Assembly: GCA_910584085.1 (NCBI GenBank)
Contig: CAJTZY010000008.1
Location: 1 to 64,000 of the forward strand
From: an uncultured Bacilli bacterium
GTDB lineage: Bacteria > Bacillota_I > Bacilli_A > RF39 > UBA660
Length of the DNA: 64,000 bases
Direction: 5' to 3'
Positions within the stretch are counted from its first letter, which is position 1; each line of letters starts with the position of its first letter. A program made the position numbers and the translations under genes. This document shows, one piece after another, positions 55,736 to 64,000 of the stretch. The notes below the pieces were generated by a model that did not search any database, had not been told where the DNA came from, and worked only from the letters and a program-made list of their open reading frames with translations.

Positions 55736-56611
55736 ATGAATAATTTTGTTATAAGTTTAAAAAGATTTTTTACAAATAAAAATGTTGTTACTATTCTATT
55801 AGTTTTGGTGATTTTGGTTGTTCTTTATGTGGGATATAGTTCAAGTATAAAAAAACAAACTAATCCAATAAATATGCCAGTAGCTGCAAGAACAATAGAA
55901 CCACAAACTGAATTAACTTCAGAGGATATTACATATAAACAAGTAGCTAATAGTATGATAGGTGAAACAGCAATACGTAATTCTGGAGCACTAATTGGAA
56001 GATATACTAATGTAAATGTTACAGTTCCAGAAGGAAGTATATTTTATCAAGAATGGATAGTCGATCAAGACAAAATACCAGGAAATTGGATTGAACAATT
56101 AAATTATGAAGCTGGGGAACTTGGATATTATATGGATGTAGATATGACTAGTACACTAGGAAATTCAGTACTTCCAAATACATATATTGATATATATATG
56201 AAAGCTAAGGATGAAAATGGAGTAGTTATTTTTGGTAAATTAATGAAAAATATTAAGGTATTAGTTGTACATGATGATAGTGGTAGAAACGTATTTAGCA
56301 ATATGGCAGAAGTTGGTAATCCATCTAAAATAGGTTTTGCAGTAAGACAAGACATGTATACATTACTAAAAAAATCAGAGTATTTAAATGATATAGAACT
56401 TATTTTAGCACCAAGGGGTTCTACTGTACCAACAAATGATTATGTAATTGTAACAAGTGCTACATTAAGGGATTATATTGATGCACAAACTACAACTATT
56501 GAAGAGGATGTTATTGATGATAAAGAAATAGACGATAATAACAGTAATAATGATAAAACTAATAATAATCAGAATTCAACAACAAATGATAAACAAACTA
56601 CAACACGTTAA
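55736..56611 (+). CDS. cpaB: Flp pilus assembly protein CpaB/RcpC (SAF domain)
   Basis: About 291 residues from ATG 55736 (AGGAG spacing of 7; ATG 55730 is too close). An N-terminal membrane helix and a SAF domain: MPVAARTIEPQTEL, SEDITYKQV, then IGRYTNVNVTVPEGSIF. The C-terminus is an Asn/Thr/Asp-rich tail. In Gram-negatives CpaB is a periplasmic pilus component; in Gram-positives it lies outside the membrane. The next start (cpaF) follows two bases after the stop. Confidence 0.8.
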   Translation: MNNFVISLKRFFTNKNVVTILLVLVILVVLYVGYSSSIKKQTNPINMPVAARTIEPQTELTSEDITYKQVANSMIGETAIRNSGALIGRYTNVNVTVPEGSIFYQEWIVDQDKIPGNWIEQLNYEAGELGYYMDVDMTSTLGNSVLPNTYIDIYMKAKDENGVVIFGKLMKNIKVLVVHDDSGRNVFSNMAEVGNPSKIGFAVRQDMYTLLKKSEYLNDIELILAPRGSTVPTNDYVIVTSATLRDYIDAQTTTIEEDVIDDKEIDDNNSNNDKTNNNQNSTTNDKQTTTR

Positions 56612-56613
56612 AA

Positions 56614-57831
56614 ATGACTGATAATATATTTGAAGGAATGGACTTTGGTCCATTAAAAGAGTATTTAGAAAATGATGATATTACGGATATTTCTTATAGC
56701 AATAACGGACAAGTGTGGTTAAAAACATTATCCAGGGGGATTTTTAGGGTTGATAATCCAGCTATAAATAATAGTTTTATGGAGAAACTTGCATTCCAAT
56801 GTTCGAATGTAATGGGAAAAAGTTTTAATGCAGCACATCCATTTTTGGATAGTGAAAGTGCAGAACTTCGTATGAACTTTGTGCATGATTCAATTGCTAG
56901 AAATGGTATTGCTTGTGTTATTCGTAAAACACCAGCCAAGATAAGACTTGAAAGAAATAAAATTTTAAATGAAAAATATATAACAGAAGAAATTTTAGAT
57001 TTTTTAATTACTTGTGTTCATGGACATTGTAATATAATTGCTTGTGGGGAAACTGGTAGTGGAAAAACAGAATTTATTAAATTTTTGGCTTCGAATACAT
57101 ATGAAAACGAAAAATTAATAACTATTGAGGATACTTTGGAACTACATCTTGATAAGATTTATCCAAATAGGGATATAGTTGCAATGAAAACAAATAATAT
57201 AGCTAGTTACTCAGATGTACTTGTAACTTGCATGAGACAAAATCCTAAATGGATATTACTTTCAGAGGTTCGTAGTGCGGAAGCGGTTATGGCTGTTAGA
57301 AATTCTATTTCTTCTGGACATTATATTTTATCTACTATACATGCTGATAAGGCTGCATCAATACCAAACCGTATGTATAGTTTGCTTGAAACAAATCAGG
57401 ATATAGATCAGTTTTTAAAATCTATATATAGATATATTCAAATTGGCGTGTATATACGTGGATATATGAGTAAAGAAACTAAGAGCTTTGTAAGAGAAAT
57501 TGCAGAAGTTACAGAATTTTATGTAACAGAAGATAATGAGGCAAAATATAATGTTATTTATAGGAAGACACCAGATGGAATGGTTTATAGGAATAATCCA
57601 AGTAAGTATTTAATAGATTACTTGGAGGCTCAGGGAACTAAACTTCCAAATGGATTTATTAGGTCAGAATATAATGAGAGTAATGGTGTAGAAGGTTCTG
57701 AGAGAAATAATTTCGGCACAAATTCTTCTAATACTATTATGCAAAGTGGTATGGAACCTAATAGTAGTATGGTTGGTAGTATGATGCCTAACAATGTACC
57801 ACTTAATAATAATGAAATAATTTTTGAATAG
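56614..57831 (+). CDS. cpaF: CpaF/TadA secretion ATPase
   Basis: A 405-residue protein. Walker A ACGETGSGKTE (~145-155), Asp box TIEDTLELHL, Walker B-like ILLSEVRS (~215-222) and His box ILSTIHADKA. Hexameric ATPase that drives pilin assembly (TadA/VirB11 class). No ribosome site is seen; translation is probably coupled to cpaB, whose stop is two bases upstream. The tail is Asn/Ser/Met-rich. Confidence 0.92.
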   Translation: MTDNIFEGMDFGPLKEYLENDDITDISYSNNGQVWLKTLSRGIFRVDNPAINNSFMEKLAFQCSNVMGKSFNAAHPFLDSESAELRMNFVHDSIARNGIACVIRKTPAKIRLERNKILNEKYITEEILDFLITCVHGHCNIIACGETGSGKTEFIKFLASNTYENEKLITIEDTLELHLDKIYPNRDIVAMKTNNIASYSDVLVTCMRQNPKWILLSEVRSAEAVMAVRNSISSGHYILSTIHADKAASIPNRMYSLLETNQDIDQFLKSIYRYIQIGVYIRGYMSKETKSFVREIAEVTEFYVTEDNEAKYNVIYRKTPDGMVYRNNPSKYLIDYLEAQGTKLPNGFIRSEYNESNGVEGSERNNFGTNSSNTIMQSGMEPNSSMVGSMMPNNVPLNNNEIIFE

Positions 57832-57842
57832 GAGGTATAAAT

Positions 57843-58745
57843 ATGAATATAACTTTGGTTTTTATAATTGTTGCTGTACTTGTTATATTTTTAATAATTT
57901 ATAGAAGTAGTATGGGTGAACAAACTTATAAATTTATAAATAGGCAAGGTAAAAAATTATATAGCAAAGTTGCTCCTTATACATATAAAGAAATAAAAAA
58001 GAAAATAAAAGAATTACATATGGATTACTCTTTTCAACAGTATATTGGACAAGTTATAATATTTGCTGTTGGTGGTGGGGTTGTAACATATCTTTATTTT
58101 TACAACTTAATTACATCTATTATATATGCAATTGCAGCTGTATCTGTGGTTCCATATATAAATTACCTTAGATGTAAAAGGCTTTATAGTGAATTTATAT
58201 TTGAGCAGGTTCAAGTTTATACAACAAATGTAATAATGGAATTTGCAACAACACAAAGTTTTGTAAAAGCACTAGAGGGTGTATATTCATCAGGCACTTT
58301 GGAGGATCCAGTAAAATCTGACGTTAAAGTAATGATTGATATGGCGTATGATAATGGAACTATTAATCAGTCCCTAGAATATATGAATGAAAAATATGAT
58401 TATTATATGGTAAGAAATATGCATCAATTATTTCTTCAAATAACAAATGAAGGTTCAAAAGATGCAAGTGAATCACTTGAAAATATGTCACTTGATATAG
58501 ACATGCTTGTTGAAGGTGTTTATAGAGATAGATTAGATAGGGAAGCGTTTTATAAAAAATTTATCAAGTTTGGTTTAATTTTATATTTAATGATAGGTCT
58601 TGCTCAAATAATGCTTGGGGATTCATATCACCAAATGCTTAACCTTTGGTATGGACAACTCTTATTACATATAATTGTTATAATTAACTCCTATTTCTTA
58701 ATATCAGGTACAAAATATTATAATGAGAATGTGGGGGCTGAATAA
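57843..58745 (+). CDS. tadB: TadB-like pilus platform protein
   Basis: A 300-residue protein with an N-terminal helix, a central pair of helices (~75-110) and a GspF/T2SSF-like domain (~130-240) with a C-terminal helix pair. It sits directly after the CpaF ATPase (GGAGG) and overlaps tadC by one base, the standard Tad order. Confidence 0.82.
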   Translation: MNITLVFIIVAVLVIFLIIYRSSMGEQTYKFINRQGKKLYSKVAPYTYKEIKKKIKELHMDYSFQQYIGQVIIFAVGGGVVTYLYFYNLITSIIYAIAAVSVVPYINYLRCKRLYSEFIFEQVQVYTTNVIMEFATTQSFVKALEGVYSSGTLEDPVKSDVKVMIDMAYDNGTINQSLEYMNEKYDYYMVRNMHQLFLQITNEGSKDASESLENMSLDIDMLVEGVYRDRLDREAFYKKFIKFGLILYLMIGLAQIMLGDSYHQMLNLWYGQLLLHIIVIINSYFLISGTKYYNENVGAE

Positions 58746-59536
58746 TGGGATTTTTAATAGTTGCAGTAGCAGTAGTATTAATATTTGTATATAACAATAT
58801 AATTGATACAAAAAATATTTTAAGTGAAGTTAATCCTTTCCTAAAAAAAATTATGGAAAAAGATTATGAGTTTTTACTTAGAGTTAAATATGGCGATGTT
58901 GATTTAGATGTAAATGCTCTTTTCTCAAGAAGAATAAGAGATGGAATATTGGTAGCTCTAGTATTAATATTTTTACTACTTATTATGGGAAATTTTAATT
59001 ATATGTTTGCACTTTTTGCAATACTTGCAGGATTTCTTGTATTTAAAAGTGGATATACTAAGTTAAAGGCATTTAATAAGGCGAGACTTAAAAACATGGA
59101 TACAATGCTTCCATATTACTTAAAGAGTTTGGAAATATTAGTTCAACATTATACAGTACCAGTTGCTCTTTCGAGAAGTATAGATACAGCTCCAGAGATA
59201 TTTAGACCTGGTCTTAGAAAATTAGTCGCTAAAATAGATGAAGGTGATTCATCAATACAACCATATATTGATTTTGCAAATGAATATCCAGTCAGAGATT
59301 CAATGAGAATGATGAGACTTTTATACCGTTTAGGACTTGGATCCAATCAAGATAAGCATGAACAAATAATGATGTTTTCAAGAACAGTATCAACACTTCA
59401 AAATAAGGCTCGTGAACAGAAATATGCAGAACGTTTAGAGTCTATGGAAAAACGAACTATGTTAATGTTATTCGTGACTGGTGGAGGAGTTTTAGTTGTA
59501 CTATTCTTGTCAATGACGTTTATGATGGGAATATAA
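58745..59536 (+). CDS. tadC: TadC-like pilus platform protein
   Basis: A 263-residue protein with N-terminal helices (~1-18, ~60-100), then a T2SSF-type cytoplasmic domain (LPYYLKSLEILVQHY ... ARS-x pattern) and a C-terminal helix (~238-260). Partner of TadB in the inner-membrane platform. One-base overlap with tadB. Confidence 0.82.
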   Translation: MGFLIVAVAVVLIFVYNNIIDTKNILSEVNPFLKKIMEKDYEFLLRVKYGDVDLDVNALFSRRIRDGILVALVLIFLLLIMGNFNYMFALFAILAGFLVFKSGYTKLKAFNKARLKNMDTMLPYYLKSLEILVQHYTVPVALSRSIDTAPEIFRPGLRKLVAKIDEGDSSIQPYIDFANEYPVRDSMRMMRLLYRLGLGSNQDKHEQIMMFSRTVSTLQNKAREQKYAERLESMEKRTMLMLFVTGGGVLVVLFLSMTFMMGI

Positions 59537-59569
59537 TGTAAAAAAAATGTAAATAATATATTTAAAGTA

Positions 59570-59599
59570 TTGATTTTTGTACTTTATATGTTATATAAT
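59570..59599 (+). promoter_or_regulatory. strong sigma-A-type promoter of the pilin gene
   Basis: TTGATT (59570-59575), 18-base spacer, TATAAT (59594-59599). Confidence 0.75.
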
Positions 59600-59636
59600 G
59601 TGTTTAGTTAAAATAAAAAAAGGTAGGTGAGTATTA

Positions 59637-59873
59637 ATGAAAGAAGCAGCAGGAGAAGCAAATATGACTGTAATTACAATAGTATTAATAGCTATAGTAC
59701 TTGCAGTAGGAACAGTAATAGTTAACCAAATGATGAATAGTACTAAAAAAAGTTCTTGTTGTCAATCAAATGGCGGTGTATGGCATAATGGAGCTTGTTA
59801 TGCATCATGTACAGTTAGTGACGCAGGAGCAAAAACTTGTACAGGAAGCGTAGATTCTACTTGTAAAAAATAG
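59637..59873 (+). CDS. Flp-like pilin
   Basis: A 78-residue protein. A short leader ending GE (AAGEANMT) precedes a hydrophobic helix (~11-30), as in type IVb/Flp prepilins cleaved after Gly. The short Cys-rich mature end (CCQSNGG ... CYASC ... CTG ... TCKK) is unusual for Flp pilins and could form disulfides. Own strong promoter and terminator, as expected for a major subunit. Confidence 0.72.
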   Translation: MKEAAGEANMTVITIVLIAIVLAVGTVIVNQMMNSTKKSSCCQSNGGVWHNGACYASCTVSDAGAKTCTGSVDSTCKK

Positions 59874-59879
59874 TAAATT

Positions 59880-59905
59880 GGACTAATTTGATTAGTTCTT
59901 TTTTT
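59880..59905 (+). terminator. Rho-independent terminator of the pilin gene
   Basis: GGACTAAT (59880-59887), loop TTG, ATTAGTTC (59891-59898), then seven T. Confidence 0.85.
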
Positions 59906-59955
59906 GTGAAAAAATGTAAATAATATACAATCTTTATTTGTAGTTTTTAAAATTC

Positions 59956-59985
59956 TTGACAAAATAACTTATAGACTGATATAAT
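59956..59985 (+). promoter_or_regulatory. sigma-A-type promoter
   Basis: Perfect TTGACA (59956-59961), 18-base spacer, perfect TATAAT (59980-59985), upstream of the 60023 gene. Confidence 0.8.
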
Positions 59986-60022
59986 TATTATAGGTAAAAG
60001 TAGATAATAATAGGAGGAATAT

Positions 60023-60469
60023 ATGAAACAAGGTGTAGGTTATACTGTAACATTAAATATTGCAATAGTTTTTATAGTAATTGTCTTTGTTTTTATTTCT
60101 GGATCACTCATTTATTTTAAAAGTAATAAAATAAGCAATGTTATAACAGATGCTTTAGAAAAATATGAAGGATATAATAGTCTTGCTAAAAATGAAATAA
60201 ATTCAAAACTTATTTCTATTGGATATAATAAAAATAAAATAACTTGTAAGAGTCAAATTAGTGAGAAAAAATCAGTAACATGTAATCTTGCTCCTGATGG
60301 AGATAATGGGACTGATGGGTATTGTATTTATTTCTGTGATGAGGGAGATTACTATTATTATAAAATTAGAACTAATATGATGGTAAATATTCCAGTATTA
60401 AATAATATTGTTAATTTTCCAATTTATACTAATAGTAATAGAATGTATGATTTTGAAAATAACTTATAA
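60023..60469 (+). CDS. pseudopilin-like membrane protein
   Basis: A 148-residue protein with a very short leader, one long N-terminal helix (~8-33) and a soluble domain with Cys residues (ITCKSQIS, VTCNLA, YCIYFCDEG). The same layout as the next gene; both probably are minor pilins. AGGAGG site. Confidence 0.6.
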   Translation: MKQGVGYTVTLNIAIVFIVIVFVFISGSLIYFKSNKISNVITDALEKYEGYNSLAKNEINSKLISIGYNKNKITCKSQISEKKSVTCNLAPDGDNGTDGYCIYFCDEGDYYYYKIRTNMMVNIPVLNNIVNFPIYTNSNRMYDFENNL

Positions 60470-60484
60470 TGAGGAAGTGATTAT

Positions 60485-60895
60485 ATGAGAGAGGCAACTG
60501 GAGGAGCATACCTTTTAAATGTAGTAATTATAATAGTGTCTGTGGTAATACTATTTTTTGTAGGTATCTTGTCTTATTCTAAAGCGTATAGAACTAAGAA
60601 TAGAATAATTGAAATTATTGAGGAAAATAATGGATATAATACTACAACGATTGATATGATATCTACTGATTTAAATACTATGGGTTATAATACTACATTA
60701 AATAAGAAATGTTCTAGTGACAATTTGAATACAACTACTTATAATTATTGTGTGTATTATAGTAATAATGCTAGTAATGGTTCTTATTATAAGGTTGTGA
60801 CATATGTTCATTTTGATGTTCCTATAATAGGTGGTTTAATTAATATACCTGTTAAAGGCGAAACTAAAATATTAGGAAAAAAATATAATGATTAG
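60485..60895 (+). CDS. pseudopilin-like membrane protein, paralogue of the previous gene
   Basis: A 136-residue protein that starts REATGGAYLLNVV with a long hydrophobic helix (~10-32) followed by a soluble domain (NNGYNTTTIDMISTDLNTMGYN, resembling the GYNSLAKNEINSKLISIGYN part of its neighbour). 15-base gap from the previous stop. Probable minor pilin. Confidence 0.6.
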   Translation: MREATGGAYLLNVVIIIVSVVILFFVGILSYSKAYRTKNRIIEIIEENNGYNTTTIDMISTDLNTMGYNTTLNKKCSSDNLNTTTYNYCVYYSNNASNGSYYKVVTYVHFDVPIIGGLINIPVKGETKILGKKYND

Positions 60896-60918
60896 AATAA
60901 TTGAAAAGGGGAAAAATT

Positions 60919-61905
60919 ATGAATGTAATTGTGGCTAATAAAAATAAATTTTTACTAGAGAATTTAGGTATTGATATAATTAAAGAAATGACTGGAGAAT
61001 TTGATGTAGATGAAATAATTGATACATTCCAAAATTTCTTTTATCAAAGGTTGATACTTGACATAACTGCAATAAAAAACTATACTGATATTAGGAATTT
61101 ACAAAAATTGTCAATTTCACTTGATATGGAAAAGGTAATATTACTTCTAGATGGTACAGATGCAACTAGTAATCCAGTATTTTTATCTAATTTGGTATCT
61201 ATGGGAATATATAATTTTACTAAAAATATGGAGGGAATTCAATATTTATATAATACACCAAATTCTTATCGTGATGTTGCACAGTTCCATGAATTAAATA
61301 ATAATTCGGTTGGAGCCCCTAATCATATAATAACTAATAAAGTTATTACACCTACAGTGACTCCAGTTGTGGTAACTGAAACTAAAGGGCCAAGAATTAT
61401 AGGAATAAAAAATGTTACTAGACAATCTGGTGCGAGTACTTTAGCATACATGATGAAAAATGAGTTAAGTAAAAATTATAGTGTTGTTGCTATTGAAGTT
61501 GATAAAAATGATTTTAATTATTTTAGAGATAAAAATATGATTTCAACTATTACTAGTGATGTGGGAACTACATTAAATAAGTATAGAGATAAAGAAGTAA
61601 TCATTCTTGATGTAAATAATAGTTTAGTTGCTGAAGGCTTTTGCGAAGAAATTCTTTATTTAATTGAACCATCTATAATTAAATTACAAAAGTTAGTAAC
61701 ATTAAATGCGGTAGCTTTGCAGAATTTAAGAAATAAAAAAGTTGTATTAAATCAGAGCCTGCTTAGTTCAAATGATATTGCTAATTTTGAATATGAATCT
61801 AGACTTAAGGTGTTTTATAATTTAGGACCTTTAAACGATAGAGTAAGGAATTTACCAGAATTAAATAATTTGTTAGTTAAGCTTGGCTTTGATAGACAAA
61901 AATAG
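60919..61905 (+). CDS. TadZ/CpaE-like protein with a non-canonical P-loop
   Basis: 328 residues from ATG 60919 (AAAGGGG site; the TTG at 60901 is part of it). An N-terminal receiver-like half (DITAIKNYTDIRNLQKLS, KVILLLDGTD) is followed by a MinD-like half whose P-loop reads KNVTRQSGAST, without the usual K-G-G-x-G-K-T. TadZ proteins place the pilus machine at a cell position and often have degenerate ATPase sites. Order in the locus supports this role. Confidence 0.65.
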   Translation: MNVIVANKNKFLLENLGIDIIKEMTGEFDVDEIIDTFQNFFYQRLILDITAIKNYTDIRNLQKLSISLDMEKVILLLDGTDATSNPVFLSNLVSMGIYNFTKNMEGIQYLYNTPNSYRDVAQFHELNNNSVGAPNHIITNKVITPTVTPVVVTETKGPRIIGIKNVTRQSGASTLAYMMKNELSKNYSVVAIEVDKNDFNYFRDKNMISTITSDVGTTLNKYRDKEVIILDVNNSLVAEGFCEEILYLIEPSIIKLQKLVTLNAVALQNLRNKKVVLNQSLLSSNDIANFEYESRLKVFYNLGPLNDRVRNLPELNNLLVKLGFDRQK

Positions 61906-61914
61906 GGGGATTTT

Positions 61915-62388
61915 ATGAATAAACTTAAAAAAGGTATAATTTTTATAGCCTTAATTGCACTATTTAATATATTTTTTATTGACAATGTATTTGCTGAGAC
62001 GTATAATAATTATTCGAATGCAGTGGTTAGTTGTGGATCTAGTGTAAAAAATATTCCAGTTGCTATTCCAAGAATTGTTAGTATTGTATATACAATAATT
62101 CAAATAGTTGTTCCAATTTTACTTGTTGTATTTGGATCAATTGATTTAGTAAAAGGCGTTATGGCACAAAAAGAAGATGAAATAAAAAAAGGTCAACATA
62201 CATTTATTAAGAGAATAATAGCGGCAGCAATTGTATTCTTTGTATTTGCAGTCGTTAAATTTGTTGTAAGTATTGCCGCTGATTCAACGGATTCACCTAC
62301 AATGATGGATTGTATAGAATGTTTTATTAAAAATAAATGTGATAGTGTAGATGAAAATAATGTACCAGGTGGTGAGGATGCAACATGA
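61915..62388 (+). CDS. TrbC/VirB2-like small membrane protein 1
   Basis: A 157-residue protein with a signal peptide (~1-27, VFA cleavage) and two hydrophobic helices separated by a charged loop (VKGVMAQKEDEIKKGQHTF), the layout of TrbC/VirB2 pilins. The last ~40 residues hold DCIECFIKNKCD. First of three paralogues in a row; it overlaps the second by four bases. Confidence 0.75.
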   Translation: MNKLKKGIIFIALIALFNIFFIDNVFAETYNNYSNAVVSCGSSVKNIPVAIPRIVSIVYTIIQIVVPILLVVFGSIDLVKGVMAQKEDEIKKGQHTFIKRIIAAAIVFFVFAVVKFVVSIAADSTDSPTMMDCIECFIKNKCDSVDENNVPGGEDAT

Positions 62389-62741
62389 TAGAAATACTAT
62401 TTAATATATTAACTAAAGTAAGTTGTGGAAGGGTGACTAATATACCATATAAAATACCACATCTTACTGCAGAATTAGTCACAATACTAGAGATTGCTGT
62501 GCCTATAATTTTAATTATTATTGGATCAATCGATTTGGTAAAAGGTATTATGGCACAAAAAGAGGATGAGATAAAAAAGGGTCAACAAATATTTGTTAAA
62601 AGGTTAATAGCTGCTGCCATAATATTCTTTGTAGTAGCAATTGTTAAACTTGTGGTTAGTGTGGTTTCAGATTCTATGGATAATGCAGATATGGTTGAAT
62701 GTATAGATTGCTTTATAAGTGGAGTTTGTAAATCAGAGTAG
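62385..62741 (+). CDS. TrbC/VirB2-like small membrane protein 2
   Basis: A 118-residue protein with the same two-helix core (SIDLVKGIMAQKEDEIKKGQ) and Cys-rich tail, but no clear signal peptide. The N-terminal ~30 residues differ. ATGA overlap with copy 1 and directly abutting copy 3. Confidence 0.72.
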   Translation: MIEILFNILTKVSCGRVTNIPYKIPHLTAELVTILEIAVPIILIIIGSIDLVKGIMAQKEDEIKKGQQIFVKRLIAAAIIFFVVAIVKLVVSVVSDSMDNADMVECIDCFISGVCKSE

Positions 62742-62765
62742 ATGTTAGAAAAGGAAGAGAAGAAG

Positions 62766-63215
62766 ATGAAAAAGAAAATATTTATGTTAATGATTTTAAT
62801 GATGGTTATGGTGTATGTACCTAGTGTACTTGCTGTTGGCGAAGGCGGACTTGTTGATAATAATGATGTAACTGCTTGTTCAAGTGTTTTATCAAATGTT
62901 TCTATTGACCCAAAATTGCCTAATACTGTTCATATGATTATAGTTATAATTCAAATAGCAGTACCAATTTTATTAGTTGTATTTGGAATGATGGATTTAG
63001 TTAAAGCTGTTATGGCAGGAAAAGAAGATGAAATAAAGAAAGGTCAACAGACATTTATTAAACGTATAATAGCAGCTGCTATAGTATTCTTTGTAATAGT
63101 AGTAGTAAAATTTGTAATTAGTTTAGTTGCTGATTCAGACAATAAGGCAGGTATAATTAGTTGCGCAAATTGTTTCCTTAAGGGAGCACAAAGTGGTGCT
63201 TGTAGTAGTAACTAG
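62766..63215 (+). CDS. TrbC/VirB2-like small membrane protein 3
   Basis: 149 residues from ATG 62766 (GGAAGAGA site; an ATG at 62742 directly after the previous stop is less likely). A signal peptide (~1-24) and the same core (MDLVKAVMAGKEDEIKKGQ), with a Cys tail SCANCFLKG. Third copy of the cluster. Confidence 0.75.
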   Translation: MKKKIFMLMILMMVMVYVPSVLAVGEGGLVDNNDVTACSSVLSNVSIDPKLPNTVHMIIVIIQIAVPILLVVFGMMDLVKAVMAGKEDEIKKGQQTFIKRIIAAAIVFFVIVVVKFVISLVADSDNKAGIISCANCFLKGAQSGACSSN

Positions 63216-63223
63216 GTGAAATT

Positions 63224-64000
63224 ATGATAGATGCATTAAAAAAACTAGATAAAAAGTTTTTAATAATAGCAGGATGTTTAATTATTATACCAATTTTGTT
63301 AATAATATTTTTAGCAATTATACAAGGGTGTAGTAATAAAAAAATTAATTATAGTTCATATGAAAGTAAAATGATAATAGCTGCTACTAATTATTTTAAG
63401 AAAAATGATTTGTTACCTAAGGAAGAGTCAGATGTTAAAAAAATTAGTTTAAGTGAACTTGTAGAAGGTAAGTATATTAAATCAAGTGAAAAATTACTTA
63501 AAGATGATACTTGTGCGGGTAGTGTGACTGTTAGAAGAAATGGTTCATCAATAGATGAAAATGAGGGTGGTTTTTTGAATTACATTGTTGATTTGAAATG
63601 TAAAGATTATTCCACAACTCGTCTAGTTGATAAATTAAAAGAAAATATAGTAACAGAAGGCCCTGGATTATATAAGTTAGAAAATTCATATATATTTAAA
63701 GGAGATAGCCCAAAAAATTATATAACTTTTTATGGTAAAAATTATAGAATAATGGGTATTGATTCAAATGGCATTTTGAAGTTAATTAAAGTGGAACCAG
63801 AAACTACTTCGAGAATTTGGGATAATAAATTTAATACAGAAGTTAATTATTCATATGGTAAAAATATTTATAAAGATAGTGCCATTTTAAAATATTTAAT
63901 ATCTGATTATTTAAATACAAAAAAAATAAATAAAATCTCAAAAGAGCATATTGTAGCTTATGATGCATGTATAGGTAAAAGAAAATCTAATGATTTATCT
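63224..64000 (+). CDS. N-terminal part of a secreted/membrane protein (runs off the window)
   Basis: Open from ATG 63224 (AGGTGAAAT) to the window end (259 residues seen). A signal anchor at ~12-34 ends near QGC. The extracellular part has a repeat-like domain with LKYLISDYLN and YGKNYRIMGID segments; Trp-Asp-Asn-Lys-Phe-Asn (WDNKFN) resembles DUF6273-type surface modules. Same operon direction as the VirB2-like genes. Full function not visible. Confidence 0.6.
   Translation, partial: MIDALKKLDKKFLIIAGCLIIIPILLIIFLAIIQGCSNKKINYSSYESKMIIAATNYFKKNDLLPKEESDVKKISLSELVEGKYIKSSEKLLKDDTCAGSVTVRRNGSSIDENEGGFLNYIVDLKCKDYSTTRLVDKLKENIVTEGPGLYKLENSYIFKGDSPKNYITFYGKNYRIMGIDSNGILKLIKVEPETTSRIWDNKFNTEVNYSYGKNIYKDSAILKYLISDYLNTKKINKISKEHIVAYDACIGKRKSNDLS

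Overview
The window is AT-rich DNA (roughly a quarter G+C by eye) from a low-GC Gram-positive (Bacillota), most likely an uncultured gut-type lineage of Bacilli. Support comes from a sortase with a multi-repeat Cna-B surface protein, an SP-II lipoprotein, ScpA/ScpB, UppP, a LysM autolysin and a Tad pilus locus. Ribosome binding sites are of the AGGAGG/AGGTGAT type. Most genes end in TAA or TAG, and TGA also works as a stop (for example the ATGA overlaps at 4417 and 54550), so this is standard code 11.

Layout. 1-1239: 3' end of a giant surface protein. 1429-5076: phosphoesterase, then an SDR oxidoreductase / PLP lyase / pseudouridine synthase operon. 5186-9385: Cna-B surface protein, its overlapping sortase and a membrane protein behind a strong promoter. 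9463-14601: small acidic protein plus ClpX-like AAA+ ATPase, a compact UvrD-type helicase with an apparent AUU start, a glucosaminidase-like membrane protein and an orphan gene with an in-frame TGA. 14783-20141: Ca2+-type P-ATPase, lipoprotein, Abi_2/HEPN protein overlapping a membrane serine protease, sigma region-2-only protein. 20142-31788: an accessory plasticity zone with a frameshifted HEPN-like gene, a large two-gene unit of unknown function, a truncated amidase 5' end, a decayed tRNA, an HNH-like/membrane protein pair, a dead MobV-type relaxase and a few metabolic genes.

The main discovery is a 13.3-kb element (about 32,046-45,374) inserted in the middle of a LysM N-acetylmuramoyl-L-alanine amidase gene. 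The 5' part of the amidase is at 31789-32045 and the 3' part at 45375-46299. Removing the element fuses them in frame and restores the Zn-ligand region and catalytic Glu in one protein with four LysM repeats. A large serine recombinase (42662-44323) lies near the right end. The joined ends form a symmetric attP-like site centred on GG. Cargo is a YobI-like P-loop NTPase, a Fic protein, an XRE regulator with a palindromic operator, a complete type III restriction-modification pair, an iteron-like array, small DNA-binding proteins and an orphan gene next to attR.

46303-52834 is a mostly minus-strand housekeeping block (TrmA/RumA-type RNA methyltransferase, tRNA-Leu, ScpB/ScpA), with UppP on the plus strand. 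52979-64000 is a long plus-strand Tad/Flp-type pilus locus: SAF/CpaB, CpaF ATPase, TadB and TadC, a Flp-like pilin, two pseudopilin-like proteins and a TadZ-like protein with a non-canonical P-loop. These are followed by three paralogous TrbC/VirB2-like small membrane proteins and the 5' end of another secreted or membrane protein.
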